A stretch of 64,000 bases of DNA, from positions 3,387,501-3,451,500 of the forward strand of contig NW_027464603.1 in the NCBI RefSeq assembly GCF_043290135.1, written 5' to 3'. A program made the translations under genes and the position numbers. The notes beneath the pieces were generated by a model. That model saw only the letters and a list, made by a program, of their open reading frames with translations, searched no databases and was not told the DNA's origin. This document shows positions 54,641-64,000 of the stretch, in pieces. The DNA comes from Rhipicephalus microplus (Eukaryota; Arthropoda; Arachnida; Ixodida; Ixodidae). The first letter of the stretch is position 1, and the number at the start of each line of letters is the position of its first letter.

Positions 54641-55030
54641 AACTAGAAACTCGAAAACTAAAAACTCCAACTAGAAACTCCACAACTAGAAACTAAACAA
54701 CTAGAAACTCCACAACTAGACACTTCGCAACTAGAAACTCCACAACTAGACACTCCACAACTAGAAAACTCCGCAACTAGAAACTCCACAACTAGAAACT
54801 CCACAACTAGAAACTATGCAACTAGAAACTCCGCAACTAGAAACTCCACAGCTAGAACGTCCGCAACTAGAAACTCTGCAACTAGAAACTCCGCAACTAG
54901 AAACTCCACAACTAGAAACTCCACAACTAGAAACTCCACAACTAGAAACTCCACAACTAGAGACTCCACAACTAGAGACTTCGCAACTAAAAACTCCACA
55001 GCTAGAAACTCCGCAACTAGAAACTCCACA
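54640..55030. repeat. Rearranged patch: internal deletion plus swapped segment
   Basis: Up to about 54645 the order follows the type at 48770. It then jumps to the type at 49390 (CTCGAAAACTAAAAACTCC), skipping about 611 bp, as the offset changes from 5866 to 5255. From about 54786 to 55025 it returns to the type at 48960-49190, then at 55028 resumes the 49775 type (AAATACGAAGCCC). A replacement of about 240 bp inside otherwise collinear repeats looks like gene conversion or a double exchange. The same patch occurs at 60094-60484. Confidence 0.72.
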
Positions 55031-57036
55031 AATACGAAGCCCACAAATACGAACCCCGCAACTAGAAGCTCCATAACTAGAAACTCCGCAACTAGAAACT
55101 CTAAGACTTGAGACTTCGCAACTAGAAACTCCACTACTAGAAACACCACAACTAGAGATTCCACAACTACAAACTCCACAACTAGAAACTCCACAACTAC
55201 GAAACTCACAACTAGAAACTCCACAACTAGAAACTCCACAACTTGGGACTTCGCAACTAGAAACTCCACAACTTGAGACTTCGCAACTAGAAACTCGGCA
55301 ACTAGAAACTCCCCAACTAGAAACTCCACAACTAGAAACTCCACAAATTGAAACACCACAACTAGATACTCCACAACTACAAATTCCACAACTAGAAACT
55401 CCACATCTAAAAACTCCGCAACTAGAAACTCCGCAACTATTAACTCCACAACCAGAGACTCCATAACTTGAAACACCACAACTAGATACTGCACAACTAC
55501 AAATTCCACATCTAGAAACTCCAAATTTAGAAACTCCGCATTTAGACACTCCGCAACTTGAAACTCCACAACTACAGTCTCCATAACTAGGAACTTCACA
55601 AATAGAAGTTCCACAACTACAGACTCCACAACTACAAACTTCACAACTAGAAACTCCACAACCAGAAACTCCGCAACTAGAAACTCCACAACTAGAAAAT
55701 CCACAACCAGAGACTCAACAACTTGAGACTCCACAACTAAAAACTCCACAGCTAGAAACTCCACAACTTGAGACTTCGCAACTAGAAACTCGGCAACTAG
55801 AAACTCAACAACTAGAAACTCCACAACAAGAAACTCCACAACTTGAAACACCACAACTAGATACTCCACAACTACAAATTCCACAACTAGAAACTCCAAA
55901 TTTAGAAACTCCGCAACTAGAAACTCCGCAACTTGACACTCCACAACTAGAAACTCCACAACTACAGACTCCACAACTAGAAACTCCACAACAGAAAACT
56001 CCGCAACTAGAAACTCCACAACTAGAAATTCCACAACCAGAGACTCAACAACTAGAGACTCCACAACTAAAAACTCCACAACTAGAAACTCCACAACTAG
56101 AAACTCCACAACTAGAAACTCTGCAACTAGAAACTCCACAACTAGAAACTGAACAACTAGATACTCCGCAACTACAAATTCTACAACTAGAAACTCCACA
56201 ACTAGAAACTCTATAACTAGAAAATCCACAACTAGAGACTCCATAACTAGGACCTCCACAACTAGAAACTCCACAGCTACAGACTCCACAACTACAGACT
56301 CCACAACTAGAAACTCCGCAGCTAGAGACTCCACAACTAGAAACTCCACAAATACGAACCCCACGAATACGAACCCCGCAACTAGAAGCTCCATAACTAG
56401 AAACTCCGCAACTAGAAACTCCACAACTTGAGACTTCGCAACTAGAAACTCCACAACTAGAAACACCACAACTAGAGACTCCACAACTACAAACTCCACA
56501 ACTAGAAACTCCACAACTAGGAACCTCACAACTAGAAACTCCACAACTTGGGACTTCGCAACTAGAAACTCCACAATTGAGACTTCGCAACTAAAAACTC
56601 CGCAACTAGAAACTCCGCAACTAGAAACTCCACAACTAGAGAATCCATAACTTGAAACACCACAACTAGATACTCCACAACTACAAATTCCACATCTAGA
56701 AACTCCAAATTTAGAAACTCCGCAACTAGAAACTCCGCAACTTGAAACTCCACAACTAGAGACTCCATAACTAGGAACTCCACAACTAGAAACTCCACAA
56801 CTACAGACTCCACAACTAGAAACTCTACAACTAGAAACTCCACAACTAGAAACTCCGCAACTAGAAACCCAGCAACTAAAACTCCACAACTAGAAACTCC
56901 ACACCTATGAATTCCACGACTTGAAACTCCACAACTAGAAACTCCACAACTAGAAACTCCGCAAATAGAAACTCCGCAACTAGAAACTCCACAGCTAGAG
57001 ACTCCATAACTAGGAACTGCACAACCAGAAACTCCA

Positions 57037-58411
57037 CAACTAGAGACTCCACAACAAGAGACTTCGCAACTAAAAACTCCACAGCTAGAAACTCCGCAAC
57101 TAGAAACTCCGCAACTAGAAACTACACAACTAGAGAGTCCGCAGCTATAAACTCCACAACTTGAAACTCTGCAACTCGAAACTCTGCAACTAGAAAATCC
57201 CCAAATAGAAACTACACAACTAGAATCTCCGCAACTCGAAACTCCGCAACTACAAAATCCACAACTAGAAACTTCACAATTGGGAACTCCGCAACTAGAA
57301 AATCTACAACTAGAAACTCGAAAACTAAAAACTCCAACTAGAAACTCCACAACTAGAAACTAAACAACTAGAAACTCCACAACTAGACACTTCGCAACTA
57401 GAAACTCCACAACTAGACACTCCACAACTAGAAAACTCCGCAACTAGAAACTCCACAACTAGAAACTTCACAACTAGAAACTCCACACCTTGAAACCCCA
57501 CAACTAGATACTCCGCAACTACAAATTCCACAACTAGAAACTCCACAACTAGAACCTCCATAACTAGAAACTCTGCAACGAGAAACTCCCCAACTAGAGA
57601 CTCCATAACTAGGAACTCCACAACTAGAAACTCCACAGCTACAGACTCCAAAACTAGAAACTCCACAGCTAAACACTCCACAACTAGAAACTCCACAAAT
57701 ACGAAGCCCACAAATACGAACCCCGCAACTAGAAGCTCCATAACTAGAAACTCCGCAACTAGAAACTCTACAACTTGAGACTTCGCAACTAGAAACTCCA
57801 CTACTAGAAACACCACAACTAGAGATTCCACAACTACAAACTCCACAACTAGAAACTCCACAACTACGAAACTCACAACTAGAAACTCCACAACTAGAAA
57901 CTCCACAACTTGGGACTTCGCAACTAGAAACTCCACAACTTGAGACTTCGCAACTAGAAACTCGGCAACTAGAAACTCCCCAACTAGAAACTCCACAACT
58001 AGAAACTCCACAAATTGAAACACCAACACTAGATACTCCACAACTACAAATTCCACAACTAGAAACTCCACATCTAAAAACTCCGCAACTAGAAACTCCG
58101 CAACTATTAACTCCACAACCAGAGACTCCATAACTTGAAACACCACAACTAGATACTGCACAACTACAAATTCCACATCTAGAAACTCCAAATTTAGAAA
58201 CTCCGCATTTAGACACTCCGCAACTTGAAACTCCACAACTACAGTCTCCATAACTAGGAACTTCACAACTAGAAGTTCCACAACTACAGACTCCACAACT
58301 ACAAACTTCACAACTAGAAACTCCACAACCAGAAACTCCGCAACTAGAAACTCCACAACTAGAAAATCCACAACCAAAGACTCAACAACTTGAGACTCCA
58401 CAACTAAAAAC
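57037..58411. repeat. Segment matching 49115-50489, spliced between the 5.45-kb copies
   Basis: The order matches 49115-50489 at a constant 7922-bp offset, including the TAGAGACTCCACAA start, the CTCGAAAACTAAAAACTCC string and the 16-bp CAACTAGAAAACTCCG monomer. At about 58412 it switches to the type at 52973. A distinctive variant is CACCAACACTAG near 58023, where sister copies have CACCACAACTAG. Confidence 0.72.
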
Positions 58412-61400
58412 TCCACAACTAGAAACTCCACAACTAGAAACTCAACAACTAGATACACCGCAACTACAAATTCTACAACTAGAGACTCCATAACTAAAAA
58501 CTCCACAACTAGAAACTCCACAGCTACAGACTCCACAACTACAGACTCCACAACTAGAAACTCCACAGCTAGAGACTCCACAACTAGAAACTCCACAAAT
58601 ACGAACCCCACGAATACGAACCCCGCAACTAGAAGCTCCATAACAAGAAACTCCGCAACTAGAAACTCCACAACTTGAGACTTCGCAACTAGAAACTCCA
58701 CAACTAGAAACACCACAACTAGAGACTCCACAACTACAAACTCCACAACTAGAAACTCCACAACTAGGAACCTCACAACTAGAAACTCCACGACTAGAAA
58801 CTCCACAACTTGGGACTTCGCAACTAGAAACTCCACAATTGAGACTTCGCAACTAAGAACTCCGCAACTAGAAACTCCGCAACTAGAAACTCCACAACTA
58901 GAGAATCCATAACTTGAAACACCACAACTAGATACTCCACAACTACAAATTCCACATCTAGAAACTCCAAATTTAGAAACTCCGCAACTAGAAACTCCGC
59001 AACTTGAAATTCCACAACTAGAGACTCCATAACTAGGAACTCCACAACTAGAAACTCCACAACTACAGACTCCACAACTAGAAACTCTACAACTAGAAAC
59101 TCCGCAACTATAAACCCAGCAACTAAAACTCCACAACTAGAAACTCCACACTTATGAATTCCACAACTTGAAACTCCACAACTAGAAACTCCACAACTAG
59201 AAACTCCACACCTAGAAACTCCGCAACTAGAAACTCCACAACTAGAAACTCCACAACTAGAAAGTATGCAACTAGAAACTCCGCAAATAGGAACTCCGCA
59301 ACTAGAAACTCCACAGCTAGAGACTCCATAACTAGGAACTGCACAACCAGAAACTCCACAACTATAGACTCCACAACTACAAACTCCACAACTAGAAACT
59401 CCACGACCGGAAACTCGGCAACTAGAAACTCCGCAACTAGAAACTCCACAACTAGAAACTCCACAATTTGAAACACCACAACTAGATACTCCACAACTAC
59501 AAATTCCACAACTACAAACTTCACAACTAAAAACTCCGCAACTAGAAACTCCACAACTTGAAACACCACAACTAGACACTCAACAACTACAAATTCCACA
59601 ACTAGAAACTCCAAATTTAGAGACTCGGCAACTAAAAACTCCGCAACTTGAAACTCCACAACTAGAGACTCCATAACTAGGAACTCCAACACTAGAAACT
59701 CCCAATTTAGAAACTCCGCAACTAGACACTCCGCAACTAGAAACTCCACAACCAGAAACTCCGCAACTAGAAACTCCACAACTAGAAATTCCACAACCAG
59801 AGACTCAACAACTAGAGACTCCACAACTAAAAACTCCACAACTAGAAACTCCACAACTAGAAACTCCGCAACTAGAAACCCAGCAACTAGAAACTCCACA
59901 GCTAGAAACTCCACACCTATAAGTTCCACAACTTGAAACTCCACAACTAGAAACTCAACAACTAGAAACTCCACACCTAGAAACTCTGCAACTAGAAACT
60001 CCACAACTAGAAACTTCACAACTAGAAACTATGCAACTAGAAACTCCGCAACTAGAAACTCCACAGCTAGAACGTCCGCAACTAGAAACTCTACAACTAG
60101 AAACTCGAAAACTAAAAACTCCAACTAGAAACTCCACAACTAGAAACTAAACAACTAGAAACTCCACAACTAGACACTTCGCAACTAGAAACTCCACAAC
60201 TAGACACTCCACAACTAGAAAACTCCGCAACTAGAAACTCCACAACTAGAAACTCCACAACTAGAAACTATGCAACTAGAAACTCCGCAACTAGAAACTC
60301 CACAGCTAGAACGTCCGCAACTAGAAACTCTGCAACTAGAAACTCCGCAACTAGAAACTCCACAACTAGAAACTCCACAACTAGAAACTCCACAACTAGA
60401 AACTCCACAACTAGAGACTCCACAACTAGAGACTTCGCAACTAAAAACTCCACAGCTAGAAACTCCGCAACTAGAAACTCCACAAATACTAAGCCCACAA
60501 ATACGAACCCCGCAACTAGAAGCTCCATAACTAGAAACTCCGCAACTAGAAACTCTAAGACTTGAGACTTCGCAACTAGAAACTCCACTACTAGAAACAC
60601 CACAACTAGAGATTCCACAACTACAAACTCCACAACTAGAAACTCCACAACTACGAAACTCACAACTAGAAACTCCACAACTAGAAACTCCACAACTTGG
60701 GACTTCGCAACTAGAAACTCCACAACTTGAGACTTCGCAACTAGAAACTCGGCAACTAGAAACTCCCCAACTAGAAACTCCACAACTAGAAACTCCACAA
60801 ATTGAAACACCACAACTAGATACTCCACAACTACAAATTCCACAACTAGAAACTCCACATCTAAAAACTCCGCAACTAGAAACTCCGCAACTATTAACTC
60901 CACAACCAGAGACTCCATAACTTGAAACACCACAACTAGATACTGCACAACTACAAATTCCACATCTAGAAACTCCAAATTTAGAAACTCCGCATTTAGA
61001 CACTCCGCAACTTGAAACTCCACAACTACAGTCTCCATAACTAGGAACTTCACAAATAGAAGTTCCACAACTACAGACTCCACAACTACAAACTTCACAA
61101 CTAGAAACTCCACAACCAGAAACTCCGCAACTAGAAACTCCACAACTAGAAAATCCACAACCAGAGACTCAACAACTTGAGACTCCACAACTAAAAACTC
61201 CACAGCTAGAAACTCCACAACTTGAGACTTCGCAACTAGAAACTCGGCAACTAGAAACTCAACAACTAGAAACTCCACAACAAGAAACTCCACAACTTGA
61301 AACACCACAACTAGATACTCCACAACTACAAATTCCACAACTAGAAACTCCAAATTTAGAAACTCCGCAACTAGAAACTCCGCAACTTGACACTCCACAA

Positions 61401-62496
61401 CTAGAAACTCCACAACTACAGACTCCACAACTAGAAACTCCACAACAGAAAACTCCGCAACTAGAAACTCCACAACTAGAAATTCCACAACCAGAGACTC
61501 AACAACTAGAGACTCCACAACTAAAAACTCCACAACTAGAAACTCCACAACTAGAAACTCCACAACTAGAAACTCTGCAACTAGAAACTCCACAACTAGA
61601 AACTGAACAACTAGATACTCCGCAACTACAAATTCTACAACTAGAAACTCCACAACTAGAAACTCTATAACTAGAAAATCCACAACTAGAGACTCCATAA
61701 CTAGGACCTCCACAACTAGAAACTCCACAGCTACAGACTCCACAACTACAGACTCCACAACTAGAAACTCCGCAGCTAGAGACTCCACAACTAGAAACTC
61801 CACAAATACGAACCCCACGAATACGAACCCCGCAACTAGAAGCTCCATAACTAGAAACTCCGCAACTAGAAACTCCACAACTTGAGACTTCGCAACTAGA
61901 AACTCCACAACTAGAAACACCACAACTAGAGACTCCACAACTACAAACTCCACAACTAGAAACTCCACAACTAGGAACCTCACAACTAGAAACTCCACAA
62001 CTTGGGACTTCGCAACTAGAAACTCCACAATTGAGACTTCGCAACTAAAAACTCCGCAACTAGAAACTCCGCAACTAGAAACTCCACAACTAGAGAATCC
62101 ATAACTTGAAACACCACAACTAGATACTCCACAACTACAAATTCCACATCTAGAAACTCCAAATTTAGAAACTCCGCAACTAGAAACTCCGCAACTTGAA
62201 ACTCCACAACTAGAGACTCCATAACTAGGAACTCCACAACTAGAAACTCCACAACTACAGACTCCACAACTAGAAACTCTACAACTAGAAACTCCACAAC
62301 TAGAAACTCCGCAACTAGAAACCCAGCAACTAAAACTCCACAACTAGAAACTCCACACCTATGAATTCCACGACTTGAAACTCCACAACTAGAAACTCCA
62401 CAACTAGAAACTCCGCAAATAGAAACTCCGCAACTAGAAACTCCACAGCTAGAGACTCCATAACTAGGAACTGCACAACCAGAAACTCCACAACTA

Positions 62497-64000
62497 CAGA
62501 CTCCACAACTACAAACTCCACAACTAGAAACTCCACGACCGGAAACTCGGCAACTAGAAACTCCGCAACTAGAAACTCCACAACTAGAAACTCCACAAAT
62601 TGAAACACCACAACTAGATACTCCACAACTACAAACTCCACAACTAGAAACTCCACAACTAAAAACTCCGCAACTAGAAACTCCACAACTTGAAAACCAC
62701 AACTAGATACTCAACAACTACAAATTTCACAACTAGAAACTCCAAATTTAGAGACTCCGCAACTAGAAACTCCGCAACTTGAAACTCCACAACTAGAGAC
62801 TCTATAACTAGGAACTCCAACACTAGAAACTTCAAATTTAGAAACTCCGCAACTAGACACTCCGCAACAAGAAACTCCACAACCAGAAACTCCGCAACTA
62901 GAAACTCCACAACTAGAAAATCCACAACCAGAGACTCAACAACTAGAGACTCCACAACTAAAAACTCCACAACTAGAAACTCTGCAACTAGAAACTCTGC
63001 AACTAGAAACCCAGCAACTAGAAACTCCACAACTAGGAACTCCACACCTATAAGTTCCACAACTTGAAACTCCACAACTAGAGACTCCACAACTAGAGAC
63101 TACGCAACTAGAAACTCCACAGCTAGAAACTCCGCAACTAGAAACTCCACACTTAGAAACTCCACAGAGACTCCGCAACTAGAAACTCCACAACTATTAA
63201 CTCCACAACCAGAGACTCCATAACTTGAAACACCACAACTAGATACTGCACAACTACAAATTCCACATCTAGAAACTCCAAATTTAGAAACTCTGCATTT
63301 AGAAACTTCGCAACTTGAAACTCCACAACTACAGTCTCCATAACTAGGAACTTCACAACTAGAAATTCCACAACTACAGGCTCCACAACTACAAAATTCA
63401 CATCTAGAAACTCCACAACCAGAAACTCCGCAACTAGAAACTCCACAACTAGAAAATCCACAACTACGAACCTCACAACTAGAAACTCCACAAATTGAAA
63501 CACCACAACTAGATACTCCACAACTACAAATTCCACAACTTGAAAGTCCACAACTAGAAACTCCGCAACTAGAAACTCCACAACTAGAGACTCCATAACT
63601 TGAAACACCACAACTAGATACTCCACAACTAGAAATTCCACATCTAGAAACTCCAAATTTAGAAACTCCACAGCTAGAAACTCCACAACTTGAGACTTTG
63701 CAACTAGAAACTCGGCAACTAGAAACTCCACAGCTAGAACGTCCGCAACTAGAAACTCTGCAACTAGAAACTCCGCAACTAGAAACTCCACAACTAGAAA
63801 CTCCACAACTAGAAACTCCACAACTAGAAACTCCACAACTAGAGACTCCACAACTAGAGACTTCGCAACTAAAAACTCCACAGCTAGAAACTCCGCAACT
63901 AGAAACTCCGCAACTAGAAACTACACAACTAGAGAGTCCGCAGCTATAAACTCCACAACTTGAAACTCTGCAACTCGAAACTCTGCAACTAGAAAATCCC
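62497..64000. repeat. Mosaic tail of satellite monomers to the window edge
   Basis: No gene. 62497-63060 resembles the types at 21200-21680 and 48040-48600, with a private 1-bp deletion near 62694 (GAAAACCAC for GAAACACCAC). 63065-63178 holds an 11-bp monomer at 63165-63175. 63190-63470 resembles 23745-24020, with its own substitutions. 63690-64000 resembles 48990-49270. The patches are shorter and more diverged than those to the left. Confidence 0.7.

Larger units (their letters stand above)
52973..62496. repeat. 5.44-5.47-kb duplication: 52973-57042 and 58412-62496
   Basis: Landmarks match with offsets of 5439, 5469 and then 5454 bp: 14-bp CAATTG monomers (53367/58836 and 56574/62028), the rearranged patch (54814/60268) and the EcoRI-bearing monomer (56909/62363). 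Step changes reflect a 30-bp loss near 53120 and a 15-bp loss near 59100. The copies part at 57043/62497. Because both copies contain the same rearranged patch, the duplication is younger than the patch. Confidence 0.82.
1..64000. repeat. Satellite/minisatellite array of a 15-bp monomer filling the whole window
   Basis: Every stretch I read divides into monomers of the form CAACTAGAAACTCCA, over four thousand in tandem and all in one orientation. The canonical unit has 7 A, 5 C, 2 T and 1 G, so the plus strand is about 80% A+C. Common variants are CCG or CTG for CCA, CTT for CTA, CAG for CAA, and GAG, GAT, CAA, CAG, AAA or GGA for GAA. Most monomers are exactly 15 bp; a few fixed types are 11, 13, 14 or 16 bp. 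No stretch longer than about one monomer fails to fit the pattern, so no gene, RNA gene, transposon or unique DNA is present. The array runs through both edges. Family name and host species are unknown to me. Confidence 0.98.

Noticed and set aside
54814..56889. 691-codon minus-strand open frame (also at 60268-62343) as a repeat protein gene
   Set aside because: The peptide is a literal translation of the satellite, changes from one pentapeptide to another at a 14-bp monomer, overlaps open frames on the other strand, and has no recognisable promoter, domain or non-repeat terminus.
1..64000. CRISPR array
   Set aside because: The repeat is 15 bp with no unique spacers, adjacent copies abut directly, and no cas genes are present.
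1..64000. Centromere protein B box (core TTCG...A..CGGG)
   Set aside because: TTCGCAACTAGAAACTCGG strings come closest but lack the required spacing and the CGGG end. Centromere function cannot be judged from the sequence.
1..64000. Telomere repeat, G-quadruplex or rRNA/tRNA content
   Set aside because: No TTAGGG/TTTAGGG-like tandem units, no runs of three or more G on the minus strand at the needed density, and no stretch departs from the monomer enough to hold an RNA gene.
1..64000. Transposon, long terminal repeat or integrated virus
   Set aside because: No non-satellite insertion, terminal inverted repeat or target-site duplication was seen. The large direct repeats (2.4-14.4 kb) consist wholly of satellite monomers and abut directly.

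Overview
All 64 kb is one uninterrupted tandem-repeat (satellite) array. The monomer is 15 bp, canonical form CAACTAGAAACTCCA on the plus strand, with a limited set of recurring variants. I see no single-copy sequence, gene, RNA gene, transposon or CRISPR array, and no flank at either edge, so the array is longer than the window. An array of this size and multi-level organisation suggests a eukaryotic heterochromatic, subtelomeric or centromere-proximal locus. I cannot name the species from the sequence, and I do not recognise the monomer as a named satellite.

Layout. Variant monomers occur in fixed orders and form long higher-order repeats (HORs). 1-2241 holds two partial copies of a 791-bp HOR. 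2242-3285 is a mosaic linker. 3286-21120 is a ladder of modules whose landmark spacing is about 1633, 2053, 2173, 2364 or 2454 bp, amplified by overlapping duplications of 2364, 3805/3686, 4087 and 6451 bp. 14115-28504 and 28505-42879 are a head-to-tail duplication of a ~14.39-kb block that is almost identical over its whole length. 40036-45923 is a 2944-bp tandem duplication overlapping the end of that block. 37110-54640 carries ~5.7-5.9-kb HOR copies, also seen truncated at 22735-28504. 52973-62496 is a further 5.44-5.47-kb duplication containing a rearranged patch. 62497-64000 is a mosaic tail.

Coding potential. Because 15 is a multiple of 3 and the monomer has no stop in four of its six frames, long open frames appear on both strands (pentapeptides Q-L-E-T-P on plus; V-E-F-L-V and C-G-V-S-S on minus; the longest is 691 codons). 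I judge these to be by-products of composition. They are cut by recurring TAA/TAG-bearing variants, and they change frame wherever monomers of 11, 13, 14 or 16 bp occur. I therefore annotate no CDS.

The window reads as a record of repeated unequal exchange, at scales from one monomer (15 bp) to ~14.4 kb, with the largest event very recent. All identities were judged by eye from landmarks, not by alignment, so block edges are good to about one monomer at best and some are coarser.
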